Assembly (NCBI RefSeq): GCF_017873555.1
Contig: NZ_JAGGKE010000004.1
Span: 124,001-188,000, forward strand
Direction of reading: 5' to 3'
Source of the DNA: Halorubrum trapanicum
GTDB taxonomy: Archaea; Halobacteriota; Halobacteria; Halobacteriales; Haloferacaceae
Length of the DNA: 64,000 nucleotides
Position numbers and translations under genes: made by a program. How positions within the stretch are numbered: the stretch's first letter is position 1; each line of letters opens with the position of its first letter. Of the stretch, positions 44,677 through 53,183 are shown one piece after another. The notes beneath the pieces are model-generated. The model searched no databases. It had not been told where the DNA came from and saw nothing but the letters and a program-made list of their open reading frames with translations.

Positions 44677-45906
44677 ATGAGCACGCAAGCAATCGAGAGC
44701 CTCTCGGAGGACACGGTACGACGCATCGCAGACGAACGCGACGAGCCCGAGTGGCTCTTGGAGACCCGCCTGAACGCGCTTTCGGCGCTGGAGACGGCGG
44801 AGCTTCCCGACGTCATCCAGACGCCGGGGCGCCGCTGGACCGACCTGGAGTCGCTGGACTTCGAGGCGCTCGTCGACCCGCTGAACCAGGCTGACGAGAC
44901 CGAGCGGACCGCGGGCGACGACGAGGTCGTCGTCCTCCCCTTTACCGAGGCGCTCGACGAGTACGGGGACGTCATCGAGGCGAACTTCGGCTCCGTCCTC
45001 GATCCCGAGCACAACTACCTCACGGCGCTGTCCGTCGCGCTGTTCACCACGGGAACGTTCGTCTACGTCCCCGAGGGCGTCGACGTCGAGGACGTGACGG
45101 TGCGCGCGGAGATGAACTCTCGCTCGCTTTTCAGCCAGACGCTCGTCGTCGCCGAGGAGTCGTCGTCGGTGACGATCCTCGAGTCGATCGAGACCGGTGA
45201 CGGGGAGGCCGCCGCCTCGGGGGGAGGCGACGACCGGTACTTCTCGAACCTCGTCGAGGTCGTCGCGGGCGAGAACGCGAACGTCCAGTTCGGCTCGCTC
45301 CAGAACCTCGACGACGACTCGTACACCTACTCGCTGAAGCGCGGCGTGACCGACACGTACGCGACGGTCGACTGGATCGAGAGCAACTTCGGTTCGAAGC
45401 TCACCCGCTCGGACATCGAGACCGAGCTCAACGGCGACGGCTCCGAGAGCCAGATCGTCGGGACGTTCTTCGGCACGGACGACCAGCACTTCGACATCAA
45501 CGCCCGCGTGTGGCACCAGGCGGAGCAGACGACCGCCGACCTCGTCACGCGCGGCGTGCTCGACGACGTCGCCCGCTCCGTCTACGAGGGGGTTCAGGAC
45601 GTCGGCGAGGACGCGTGGAACACCTCCAGCTACCAGCGTGAGAACACGCTGATGCTGTCGGACGACGCCGAGGCCGACGCGTCGCCGAAGCTGATCATCC
45701 ACAACCACGACACCGAGGCCTCTCACTCCGCGACGGTCGGACAGGTCGACGCCGAGGACCTGTTCTACTTGGAGAGCCGCTCGATCGACTCGCGAACGGC
45801 CCGGAACATGCTCGTCGAGGGCTTCTTCGTGCCCGTCTTAGAGGAGATCGCGGTCGACGAGTTCCGCGACGACGTCGAGGAGCTCGTCTTGGAGCGTCTC
45901 CAGTAG
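44677..45906 (+). CDS. sufD: Fe-S cluster assembly protein SufD
   Basis: 409 residues, paralogous to SufB and its partner in the scaffold. It has the same beta-helix core (FVYVPEGVDVEDVTVRAEMN, VEVVAGENANVQFGSLQNLD) and the conserved end SHSATVGQVDAEDLFYLESR followed by TARNMLVEGFF. It shares a SufB-like N-terminus (LSEDTVRRIADERDEPEWLL), as is common in archaea. It starts directly after sufB. No sufS or sufU is in the window. Confidence 0.94.
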   Translation: MSTQAIESLSEDTVRRIADERDEPEWLLETRLNALSALETAELPDVIQTPGRRWTDLESLDFEALVDPLNQADETERTAGDDEVVVLPFTEALDEYGDVIEANFGSVLDPEHNYLTALSVALFTTGTFVYVPEGVDVEDVTVRAEMNSRSLFSQTLVVAEESSSVTILESIETGDGEAAASGGGDDRYFSNLVEVVAGENANVQFGSLQNLDDDSYTYSLKRGVTDTYATVDWIESNFGSKLTRSDIETELNGDGSESQIVGTFFGTDDQHFDINARVWHQAEQTTADLVTRGVLDDVARSVYEGVQDVGEDAWNTSSYQRENTLMLSDDAEADASPKLIIHNHDTEASHSATVGQVDAEDLFYLESRSIDSRTARNMLVEGFFVPVLEEIAVDEFRDDVEELVLERLQ

Positions 45907-46005
45907 GCCGTCGGCGCCGAGCGGATTTTTTCGACCCCGCCTCACCTCGCAGCGACCGGTCCGCGAGGGGAACGGCTTAAGAGCGACGGCGCCCGAGACG
46001 GAGGT

Positions 46006-46047
46006 ATGCGAACCCGTGTATCGCGCCGTCTCGGGTGGTCGCGGTGA
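46006..46047 (+). CDS. Possible 13-aa leader ORF coupled to the ferritin-like gene
   Basis: ATG CGA ACC ... CGG TGA encodes MRTRVSRRLGWSR, six of whose thirteen residues are arginine. A TTAAG box at 45977-45981 is 29 nt upstream of this ATG, so a leaderless transcript would begin here, not at the downstream gene. Its stop overlaps the GTG of the ferritin-like gene (GTGA). It could be a translated leader that hands ribosomes to the next start, or a chance ORF. Confidence 0.45.
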   Translation: MRTRVSRRLGWSR

Positions 46048-46529
46048 GCGTGAGCCAGCGGGTCGCCTCCGACGACCAACTCGCGCGGCTGCTCCAGATC
46101 GGAATCGTGCTCGAAGAGGTCGTCGAAGCGCGAACGCACCGCCACTACCAACAGCTGGACGCCGAACTCGACGAGGAGGTGGAGACGCTGCTCGCGGACG
46201 CGGCCGAGGAGTCGGCCGACCACCGCGAACGGCTGGAGGCCCTCATCGAGGGGTTGGGCGTCGACAGCGTCCCGTTCGGCGAGATCGAGTCGCTGGTCGA
46301 CGCCCGCTACGGGCGGACGCGACCGGAGGACTTCGACGACGTGTTGTACGACCAGCTGTGTAACGAGGAGACGGCCTACAAGTTCTACGACGACCTCATC
46401 GAAGCGATCGAGGACTCGGACGTGACGTTCTCGATCGACCGCGAGGAGCTGCTCGCGACCCTGACGACGATCCGCGACGAGGAGGCCGAGGGAGTGCGCG
46501 AGGTCACGGAGGTCATGGAGCGCCGATGA
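46044..46529 (+). CDS. Ferritin-like domain protein, about 161 aa
   Basis: An all-helical protein (VSVSQRVASDDQLARLLQIG, VLEEVVEARTHRHYQQLDAE, EESADHRERLEALIEGL). Glu and ExxH-like positions sit on the helices, as in ferritin/rubrerythrin-like proteins; a di-iron site is plausible. The GTG at 46044 is preferred because it overlaps the leader ORF; GTGs at 46035 and 46050 are alternatives. The stop overlaps the ATG of a 16-aa ORF that leads into sirR. Co-expression with a DtxR-type regulator suggests an iron or metal role. Confidence 0.75.
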   Translation: MSVSQRVASDDQLARLLQIGIVLEEVVEARTHRHYQQLDAELDEEVETLLADAAEESADHRERLEALIEGLGVDSVPFGEIESLVDARYGRTRPEDFDDVLYDQLCNEETAYKFYDDLIEAIEDSDVTFSIDREELLATLTTIRDEEAEGVREVTEVMERR

Positions 46530-46576
46530 ACCGGACAGACGAGTCGCCGACGAGCGCCGACGGAGGACAGCCGTGA
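46526..46576 (+). CDS. Possible 16-aa linker ORF between ferritin-like gene and sirR
   Basis: ATG AAC CGG ... CCG TGA encodes MNRTDESPTSADGGQP. The ATG overlaps the ferritin-like stop (ATGA) and its own stop overlaps the sirR GTG (GTGA). It thus bridges the two genes without a gap. It may serve only to carry ribosomes across the 44-nt spacer; a functional peptide is unlikely. Confidence 0.45.
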   Translation: MNRTDESPTSADGGQP

Positions 46577-47016
46577 ACACCGCAGATCAGTACCTCAAGA
46601 CGATATACGTCGTACAGGACAGCGAAGACGGCCCCGCGTCGACCGGGTCGATAGCCGACGCGCTCGGCGTCAGCCCGGCCAGCGCCAACGAGATGATCGG
46701 GAAGCTCGAAGAGCGCGGGCTCGCGGAACACGAGAAGTACAAGGGCGTCAAGCTCACCGACGACGGTATCGTCCGGGCGAGAGACGCCCTCCAGACCTAC
46801 TGTATCATCGAACGGTTCCTCGCGAACGTCCTCGCAGTCGAGGACTTCCAGTCCGAGGCCCGCGAGCTGGAGGCCGTCATCGACGACACGGTCGCGGAGC
46901 GGCTCGACACGATCATCGACCGCCAGCCGGAGTGTCCGGACTGCTTCGACCCGGAGACGGACGCCTGCGCGTGCCTAGAGATCGCGCCGGCGCCGGTCGA
47001 GCCGGAACAGCAGTAG
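46573..47016 (+). CDS. sirR: DtxR/SirR-family metal-dependent transcriptional regulator
   Basis: 147 residues. The N-terminal winged helix (YLKTIYVVQDSEDGPASTGS, IADALGVSPASANEMIGKLE) is followed by a dimerisation/metal domain with LQTYCIIERFLANVL and EARELEAVIDDTVAERL. The C-terminus has a Cys cluster (ECPDCFDPETDACACLEI) and no SH3-like domain. Such regulators repress iron or manganese genes when metal is bound. Two palindromes of DtxR type occur at 60.5 and 62.8 kb in this window and are candidate targets of this or a related protein. The GTG start is translationally coupled to the linker ORF. Confidence 0.9.
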   Translation: MNTADQYLKTIYVVQDSEDGPASTGSIADALGVSPASANEMIGKLEERGLAEHEKYKGVKLTDDGIVRARDALQTYCIIERFLANVLAVEDFQSEARELEAVIDDTVAERLDTIIDRQPECPDCFDPETDACACLEIAPAPVEPEQQ

Positions 47017-47042
47017 AAGTCGTAGGGACCGTTTTCGAGGGC

Positions 47043-48293
47043 TTAGACGCCCGTCGAGTAGCGCAGAATGCCCGCGATGCCGCCGAACGCGTCGAGCAGC
47101 TGTTCGCCCTTCTCGAAGTCCGTCGAGATGAACTTCGTGTCCGTCCCGCGCTGTTCCGCGATGGCCATCAGGTGTTCGATGACGTCCTCGCGCTCGTCGA
47201 CCGCGGCCTCCTCGCCGCACTCGCTACACTCGTGGTCGGGCGTCGAGTGTCGCGAGTCGATCACCTCGTACTCCTCGTGGTCGTTCGGACACTCGTAGAC
47301 GACGACGTCGGAGCGGAGGTCCTCGGAGATGAGCAGGCGGTCGACCGACCCCATGATCAGGTTCCGGCGAGTCTGTTCGAACCCGTAGGTCGCCTCCTCG
47401 CCGGTGTTGAGCTTCTCGAAGAACTCCTCCATGTTGCGTTTGTCTTCGACGATCTCCTGGTCGGCGAGCGCCTCGCTGGCGTTGTCGACGAGGTCCTTCA
47501 GGCCGGACTCGTCGGTGTACGCCACGTCGAACTTGCCGAGGACCTTGTCCTGGAGCTCGTGGTGGAGGTAGTCGCCGTCGAGGAACTCGTCTTTCGTCGG
47601 CGACGGGCCGCCGACCAAGATCCCGTCCAGCTCGTGACGCTTGTCGACGAACAGGTCGTCGGCCATCCCCGCGACCTCCTGATAGAAGTTGTCGATGGCT
47701 TCGAGACGCAGGCGGGCGAACCGCTGTGCGGACTGCCCGCCTTTCCGCTGTTTGCCGGGGACGAGCGAGGAGGCGGACTTGACCGGCTCGACGCGTTTCC
47801 CCTTCAGCCAGCCGACGTTCGCCTCGCGGCGGTCGAGGACGATGAGCCCGAACAGCCCGGAGTCTTCGAGCATGTGTTCGAGCGGCTCGGTGAGGAACTC
47901 CGAGTCGCAGTGGTAGCGGAACGACTCCACCGGCTGCGGGGGCGACTCCAGCGTCCGGGTGACCATGTCGGTCTGGCCGCCGCCGGCGTCGATGGCGCCC
48001 GAGAAGATCACGATGCCGTTGTCGGGCGGGAAGGTGTCGTAGTAGCGCAGACGGTCCTTGATCGACGTGAGCGCGTCTTGGACGGCCGTCCGCGTCTGCT
48101 TGGACTTGATGTTCGACGCCTCGCTGTGTTCCTGGGTGACGTGGGCCACCACGTCGGAGATCTGCCTGTCTTCGGGGATGTAGATGGTGACGAGCTGGGT
48201 GCCGGAGCCCTCGTACTCTTTGAGCTCCTCGATGACCTTGCGGAACTCGTACTTCCGGCGGTCCTCGTTCGCCTCCTGTGCGTCGCTGCTCAT
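47043..48293 (-). CDS. prf1: Peptide chain release factor aRF1
   Basis: Archaeal/eukaryal class I release factor, 416 residues. The stop-codon-reading motif NIKS is at residues 61-64 and the peptidyl hydrolysis motif GGQ at 185-187 (KQRKGGQSAQRF). The C-domain carries a CPNDH...CSECGEE zinc-like pair before the final LLDAFGGIAGILRY. It ends 26 nt from the convergent sirR stop. A minus-strand AGCTTACTTACC stretch about 35 nt before the ATG is the likely promoter region. Confidence 0.96.
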   Translation of the reverse strand: MSSDAQEANEDRRKYEFRKVIEELKEYEGSGTQLVTIYIPEDRQISDVVAHVTQEHSEASNIKSKQTRTAVQDALTSIKDRLRYYDTFPPDNGIVIFSGAIDAGGGQTDMVTRTLESPPQPVESFRYHCDSEFLTEPLEHMLEDSGLFGLIVLDRREANVGWLKGKRVEPVKSASSLVPGKQRKGGQSAQRFARLRLEAIDNFYQEVAGMADDLFVDKRHELDGILVGGPSPTKDEFLDGDYLHHELQDKVLGKFDVAYTDESGLKDLVDNASEALADQEIVEDKRNMEEFFEKLNTGEEATYGFEQTRRNLIMGSVDRLLISEDLRSDVVVYECPNDHEEYEVIDSRHSTPDHECSECGEEAAVDEREDVIEHLMAIAEQRGTDTKFISTDFEKGEQLLDAFGGIAGILRYSTGV

Positions 48294-48411
48294 TACCTAC
48301 AGTTCGCCCCCGTGCGGGTAAGTAAGCTTTGACCTCGGGGCTGTGGCCGGCGAGACGCCCCGTGTCGGCGGCGAGGACCCGCGTCAGTGGGGACCGTATC
48401 GCCTGGGGTCG

Positions 48412-48672
48412 CTACGCGTAGTGCGCTTCGAGGTACTCGACGATGTCGTCGCTCTCGTACATCGTGACGCCGCGATCGGTGTCGACGAGGTACGGGATCT
48501 GGTCTTCGCCGCCCGCGGTGAGCTCGTCGTGGGTCACCTCGTTGGTCACGTCGCCGCCGGCGTTCCCCGGGAGCCGCGGGTTGTGCGCGACGTACGAGAC
48601 CCCGAGCTCGGAGAGCGTCTCGCGGACCTTCGCGCAGTGCGGACAGCCTTCCGACTGGTAGAGTTCGAGCAT
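48412..48672 (-). CDS. Glutaredoxin/GST-N-like thioredoxin-fold protein
   Basis: An 86-residue thioredoxin-fold protein: MLELYQSEGCPHCAKVRETL holds the redox CPHC motif. QIPYLVDTDRGVTMYESDDI provides the cis-Pro and the ESxxI glutathione-transferase-like pocket. Haloarchaea use gamma-glutamylcysteine or other thiols in place of glutathione, so the physiological thiol is open. I chose the ATG at 48672; nine more residues are possible upstream. It is separated from argS by about 80 nt on the same strand. Confidence 0.87.
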   Translation of the reverse strand: MLELYQSEGCPHCAKVRETLSELGVSYVAHNPRLPGNAGGDVTNEVTHDELTAGGEDQIPYLVDTDRGVTMYESDDIVEYLEAHYA

Positions 48673-48754
48673 CGACCGACGGTACGGGACGCGGCACAAA
48701 ACCGTTTGCGGGCGGTGCGAAGCGAGCGCCGGAGCGAGACCGTCGATCCCGGCG

Positions 48755-50563
48755 CTACATCGACTCCGGCGCCTCGACGCCCAGCACGTCGAGCGCGTTC
48801 GCCATCGTGTGTTTCGCGGCCGCGACGACCGCGATCCGGGCGTCGCGCAGCTCGTCGGTCTCGGCGGTCACGACCGGGCACTCGCGGTAGAAGGCGTTGT
48901 ACGCGTCGGCGAACTCGCGGGTGAACGTCGCGATCGTGTGCGGCTCCAAGTCGTCCGCGGCGGCCTCGATCGCCGCGGGGAAGCGGGCGACCTCGCGCAG
49001 GAGGTCGCGGGCCGCCTCGGTCTCTAAGGCCCCCGCGTCCACGTCGAGCGCGTCGAGGTCGACGTCGCCGTCGGCGTCTTCCGTCACGCCCGGCACGTCG
49101 ATGCCGGCGGCCGCGGCCTCGCCGAGGATGCCGGCGCAGCGCGCGTGGACGTACTGGACGAACGGGGCCGACTGCGCCTCGAAGTCGAGCGCGTCCTCCC
49201 ACTCGAAGGTGATCGCCTTCGCGGGCTGTTTCGAGACGATGTCGTACCGGACCGCGCCGATCCCGACCTGATGGGCGATGCGCTCGACGTCCTCGTCGGT
49301 GAGGTCGTCGTCGCGGATGCGGTCGTCCATCCGGGACTCGACCGCCTCGCGGGCGCGGTCGATGGCCTCGTCGAGGAGGTCGTCGAGCATCACGCCCGTC
49401 CCCTTCCGGGTCGACATCTTCCCGTCGGGGAGGTTGACGTACGAGTAGATGACGTGGCCGAGGCGGTCGGCGTCGTTGCCGAGCAGTTCGAGGGTCGCGT
49501 CGAGCTGGTCGGCCTGTAGCTTGTGGTCCTCGCCGAGGACGGTGACGGCGCGGTCGTAGTTGGCGAACTTCCACTCGTGGTGGGCCAGGTCGCGGGTGGT
49601 GTAGAGGCTGGTGTCGTCCGAGCGCAGGAAGACGAGGTTCTTGTCGATCCCCCACGCGTCGAGTTCGAGCTGCCACGCGTCCTCCTCGTAGACGGCCTGA
49701 TCTGTCTCCTTGAGCCGCGCGGCGACCTCGTCGGTCGAGTCGTCGCGCATGAACCGCGTCTCCTTGACGAACTCGTCGAACTCGGCGGGGAGGCGGCCGA
49801 GACACTCCTTCATCCCGCCGAGGACGGTGTCGACGACCTCGCCGACGCGCTCGTACGTCTCCTCGTCGCCCGCCTCCAGCCCCTGGAGGATCGACTGAAT
49901 CTCTGCTTCCGCGGTCTCGACGGCGTCGGCGTCGGCCTCCTCCAGGAAGGCGTTCCCCTTGCGGTAGTAGCGCACGAGGTCGTACTCCGCGCGGTCGCGC
50001 GCGGGCTCGGCGTCGAGGTCGTCCTCGTCGAACCGCTCGTACGCCCACGTGAACACCGCCATCTGCCGGCCGGCGTCGTTGACGTAGTAGTGGCGGTCCA
50101 CGTCGTAGCCCGCGTACTCCAAGAGGTTCGCCACGGCGTCGCCGACGATGGGGTTGCGCGCGCGGCCGACGTGGATCGGCCCGGTCGGGTTCGCGCTGGT
50201 GTGCTCGACGACCACGCTCGTGTCTCGGTCGGGGAGCGCGCCGTAGTCGGCGTCGACGGCGGCCGAATCGAGCGTGTCCGAGAGGTAGCGCTCGTTCGCG
50301 TGGAAGTTGACGTACGGCCCGACGGTGTCGACGCTCGCGACGTAGTCGGCGCCCGCGACCGACACCGCCTCGGCGACCGTCGCCGCGACGTTGGGCGGCG
50401 CGTCGCCGACCTCGCCCGCGAGCCGGAACGCGACGCTGGAGGCGAGCGTCGCGTCCATGTCGTCGGGCGGGCGTTCGATGCCGAGGTCGTCGGTCGGGAG
50501 GTCGAGCGCGTCGAGCGCGTCCGCGAGCGCCGCCTCGACCTCCGACCGGAACTGCCTGAACAT
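48755..50563 (-). CDS. argS: Arginyl-tRNA synthetase
   Basis: Class I aminoacyl-tRNA synthetase, 602 residues. The HIGH motif appears as [15 protein letters not shown] and the KMSKS region as [10 protein letters not shown]. The N-terminal Add-1 tRNA-binding domain ([20 protein letters not shown]) and the C-terminal DALR domain ([19 protein letters not shown]) are both present. Standard length. The 5' side adjoins copy C of the structured repeat, which lies between this promoter and the epimerase gene. Confidence 0.96.
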   Translation of the reverse strand: MFRQFRSEVEAALADALDALDLPTDDLGIERPPDDMDATLASSVAFRLAGEVGDAPPNVAATVAEAVSVAGADYVASVDTVGPYVNFHANERYLSDTLDSAAVDADYGALPDRDTSVVVEHTSANPTGPIHVGRARNPIVGDAVANLLEYAGYDVDRHYYVNDAGRQMAVFTWAYERFDEDDLDAEPARDRAEYDLVRYYRKGNAFLEEADADAVETAEAEIQSILQGLEAGDEETYERVGEVVDTVLGGMKECLGRLPAEFDEFVKETRFMRDDSTDEVAARLKETDQAVYEEDAWQLELDAWGIDKNLVFLRSDDTSLYTTRDLAHHEWKFANYDRAVTVLGEDHKLQADQLDATLELLGNDADRLGHVIYSYVNLPDGKMSTRKGTGVMLDDLLDEAIDRAREAVESRMDDRIRDDDLTDEDVERIAHQVGIGAVRYDIVSKQPAKAITFEWEDALDFEAQSAPFVQYVHARCAGILGEAAAAGIDVPGVTEDADGDVDLDALDVDAGALETEAARDLLREVARFPAAIEAAADDLEPHTIATFTREFADAYNAFYRECPVVTAETDELRDARIAVVAAAKHTMANALDVLGVEAPESM

Positions 50564-50654
50564 ACCGTCCGTTCGACGGGCGGGTTAAAAGGCCCTTCCG
50601 AAGCGGCTCGGCGGGCGAGGCGGGGGATCGAACGGGACAGAAGTGAGACACTCG

Positions 50655-50938
50655 GGACTGCGGTGGCGCGTGCCTGCGAGGCCGCCGTGCGGCCGAGCCG
50701 CGAGGGACCGAAGGTCCCTCTGGAAGCCGGCGCGAAGCGCCGGCGACAGCACGCGCGAGGGAGTCGGGCGCTCCGAGGGCGACCGGAGGGAGCCCGAAGG
50801 ACGCGCCCGACGAGGCTGGGGAGGTGTGAGGCGCGGGGCTGTGCGGTGCGGGGTGGGACTCAAAGGGGCAGGCGCGAGTCCTCGCGCCTGGGGCTTTGGA
50901 GGTGCTCTCCGCTGCTCTCTGGTCAATCATTTATAAAT
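50655..50938 (+). repeat. Structured repeat element, copy C (full length, compact)
   Basis: Begins GCGGTGGCGCGTGCCTGCGAG (cited in two parts), hairpin GGCCGC/GCGGCC, then two extra hairpins GAGGGACC/GGTCCCTC and GCCGGCGC/GCGCCGGC with GAA loops. Next are AGCACGCGCGAGGGAGTCGG, a stem GTCGGGCG/CGCCCGAC, GAGGCTGGGGAGGTGTGAGG, and GGGACTCAAAGGGGCAG. The final stem is short: GCGCGA (50872) pairs with TCGCGC around a GTCC loop, inside CAG/CTG, GGG/GGG and CAAAG/CTTTG (50861-50865 with 50894-50898). TTTATAAA is at 50930-50937, 30 nt after the end. Confidence 0.8.
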
Positions 50939-50996
50939 GAGCGATCGAGACTCCGGAAGAATATCCCGGGAAAAAGCCGACAGCGTGAGCGTATTC

Positions 50997-51932
50997 CTAT
51001 GAGACGATCTCCTCGATCAGCTCTCGCGCGCTCCGCCGGACGGCCGCGTCGCTCTCGATAGACGGCTCCCAGCCGAGGCCCGCGAGCTTCTCGATCGACA
51101 GCCGCATCTTCGGCACGTCGCCGGTCCAGCCGCGGTCGCCGCCGGTGTAGTTGTACTCGGGGTCGACGCCGAGTTCGTCGCTCACGATGTCGGCGATCCG
51201 GGTCACAGAGGTCGTCGTCCGCGTCCCGAGGTTGTAGACGTTGTACGCGTCGTCCGCCTGCTCGACGACGTGCTGAATCGCGTCGACGCACTCGGAGACG
51301 TGCATGTACGACTTCTCCTGGCGGCCGTCGCCGAGGATCTCCAGTTCCGTCGGGTCGGCGTCGAGCTTCTCGATGAAGTCGGGGATCACGTTGCCGCGCT
51401 GGCGCGGGCCGACGATGTTCGCGAAGCGGAACACCCACGACTGAACGCCGTAGGAGTGCGCGAACGTCGATATCAGCGCCTCGTCCGCGAGCTTCGCGGA
51501 GCCGTACACGGAGATGGGCGCGAGCGGGGCGTAGTCCTCGGGCGTCGGCCGCGGCGCCTCGCCGTACACCGTCGACGAGGAGGTGAACGCGAACCTGTCG
51601 ACGCCGACCTCGCGCATTCGTTCGAGGACGTTGTACGTCATCGCGGTGTTATCCTCGAACAGCGCGCGGTCGTCGTCGTAGTTCGTGTCGGTGTACGCCG
51701 CGAAGTGGAAGACGACGTCGAGTTCGTCGGTGACCGCGCGGGCGACGTCGTCGGGGTCGGTCAGGTCCGCCTCGACGAACTCGGCCCCGTCGGGGACGCG
51801 GTCGCGGGTCCCCTTCGAGAGGTCGTCGGCGACGCGGACTGTCGCGCCGCGGTCGAGCAGGCTCGCGGCGAGGTGGCTCCCGACGAGACCGGCGCCCCCG
51901 GTCACGAGGACGCGCGAATCGGTGAGGTTCAT
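50997..51932 (-). CDS. NAD-dependent nucleotide-sugar epimerase (GalE-like)
   Basis: Extended SDR of 311 residues. The NAD motif is VLVTGGAGLVGSHLAASLLD, the catalytic YxxxK is YGSAK with the Ser in FTSSSTVYGEA, and the family blocks HFAAYTDTNY and FRFANIVGPRQRGNVI are present. These fit a UDP-glucose/UDP-N-acetylglucosamine 4-epimerase-type enzyme supplying sugars for S-layer or lipid glycosylation; the exact substrate is not visible. No glycosyltransferase cluster surrounds it. Confidence 0.88.
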   Translation of the reverse strand: MNLTDSRVLVTGGAGLVGSHLAASLLDRGATVRVADDLSKGTRDRVPDGAEFVEADLTDPDDVARAVTDELDVVFHFAAYTDTNYDDDRALFEDNTAMTYNVLERMREVGVDRFAFTSSSTVYGEAPRPTPEDYAPLAPISVYGSAKLADEALISTFAHSYGVQSWVFRFANIVGPRQRGNVIPDFIEKLDADPTELEILGDGRQEKSYMHVSECVDAIQHVVEQADDAYNVYNLGTRTTTSVTRIADIVSDELGVDPEYNYTGGDRGWTGDVPKMRLSIEKLAGLGWEPSIESDAAVRRSARELIEEIVS

Positions 51933-52068
51933 ACCGGCCTGTCGGCCGTCGCGGATAAGTACGTACGGGATCGGGTCGAAGCGATATTCGGCGGAGGGGA
52001 CGGGGGGTTCGGCGTCTCTCGCTCGGCGACGGTCTCGACGGTTCGCGGAGAGGTTCGGCCGTCGGAGG

Positions 52069-52698
52069 TCAGACGAGGAGTTGGATGTCCGCCTCGGCCA
52101 TGTCCCGAAGCGCCGTCGCGGCGCCGACGCCCGTGGTGACGCCGTCGTAGAAGTCGTCCTCGTCGTACCCCATCAGATCGATGGTCATCTGACACGCCTG
52201 AAACTCGACGCCCATGTCGAGGCTCGTCTCGAGGAGTTCCTCGATCGTGGCGGTGTCGTTGTCCGCGATCTTCTTTTCCATCATCTTCGTCGTCACGCGG
52301 TCCATACCGGGAAGCGCGGCGACGGCGTTCGGGACGGGCATGTTGGGGTTGCCGACGGAGCTGAGCTTGAGGTTCTTCGAGCGCTCCTCGTGGAGGATCT
52401 CGAGCCCCCAGAACGTGTGGAAGACGGTCACCTCGTAGCCGAACGCGGCCGCGGTGCTGGCGAGGATGAGCGGCGGGTACGCCATGTCCAGCGTCCCCTT
52501 CGTGGCGATGATGCTCATCTTCTTGCCGCCGTCGTCGGTGGTCTCGGCGAGCGCGGCCTCGAGCTCGTCGACGCGCGCGGCCAGCTCCGCGCGCGAGGGC
52601 GCCTCGCCGGCCGGAACGTCCTCGGCCGGCGCCTCGTCGGCCGGCACGTCCTCGGCCGGAACGTCCTCGGCCGACCCGTCGAGTGTGTCCGTGTTCAT
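52069..52698 (-). CDS. DsrE/DsrF/DrsH-like sulfur-carrier protein
   Basis: 209 residues. A low-complexity N-terminus with a repeated DVPAED/DEAPAED motif is followed by a DsrE-like domain (MSIIATKGTLDMAYPPLILA, YEVTVFHTFWGLEIL). The conserved cysteine is C-terminal in GVEFQACQMTIDLMGYDEDD. DsrE-like proteins pass persulfide sulfur between TusA and other carriers. tusA is two bases upstream on the same transcript. With the divergent rhodanese-MBL protein it forms the core of the sulfur cluster. Confidence 0.88.
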   Translation of the reverse strand: MNTDTLDGSAEDVPAEDVPADEAPAEDVPAGEAPSRAELAARVDELEAALAETTDDGGKKMSIIATKGTLDMAYPPLILASTAAAFGYEVTVFHTFWGLEILHEERSKNLKLSSVGNPNMPVPNAVAALPGMDRVTTKMMEKKIADNDTATIEELLETSLDMGVEFQACQMTIDLMGYDEDDFYDGVTTGVGAATALRDMAEADIQLLV

Positions 52699-52700
52699 CG

Positions 52701-52946
52701 TCACGCCGTCCTGCGGACGTAGTGTTTGTACACGTCGTCTCCTTCCGTCTGGTCGAGGAGTTCGACGCCCTCGGTACCGGCCGCCCAACCGTCGATGTCG
52801 CTCATGCTTCCGGGGTCGGTCGCCAGCACTTCGAGGACCGCTCCTTCGGCCAGGTCGTCGATCGCCCCCTTCGTCTTCACGACCGGCATGGGACACGATG
52901 CGCCTTTCACGTCGAGCGTCTCCGCGATGTCGTATTCGGCACTCAT
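52701..52946 (-). CDS. tusA: TusA-family sulfurtransferase
   Basis: 81 residues, the typical TusA size. The persulfide-carrying Cys18 is in the signature GASCPMPVVKTKGAI (CPxP). The protein relays sulfane sulfur, and in sulfur-oxidising clusters it partners DsrE, as here. The ATG at 52946 is chosen over the upstream in-frame start. A minus-strand CCAATACAAG about 25 nt upstream is a candidate TATA box, and the palindrome at 52985-53017 is just beyond it. Confidence 0.92.
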   Translation of the reverse strand: MSAEYDIAETLDVKGASCPMPVVKTKGAIDDLAEGAVLEVLATDPGSMSDIDGWAAGTEGVELLDQTEGDDVYKHYVRRTA

Positions 52947-52984
52947 ATGGTATCTGCTCCGTTGACTTGTATTGGAGCTACCGC

Positions 52985-53017
52985 ACAATATTCTTGCGAC
53001 AGTTAAAAGAATGTTGT
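52985..53017. promoter_or_regulatory. 33-bp palindrome in the sulfur-cluster divergent promoter
   Basis: ACAATATTCTT (52985-52995) and AAGAATGTTGT (53007-53017) are inverted repeats matching at 10 of 11 positions around an 11-bp spacer. The site lies upstream of the tusA promoter, in an AT-rich 237-bp divergent region. A dimeric regulator (activator or repressor) probably binds here. Confidence 0.6.
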
Positions 53018-53183
53018 TTCTTGGGTGTATTACGAACGACTATCTTACCTGAATACAGCTACGAGCGACATAAATGCGTGTTCAGCTCTGTATATCTCGT
53101 TTTACGATACTCTGTATTGTATAGTCTTTGAACTACTATCCGAACGCTTTTTTACACCCAACTGGTAGGACGGGGTGTACAAG

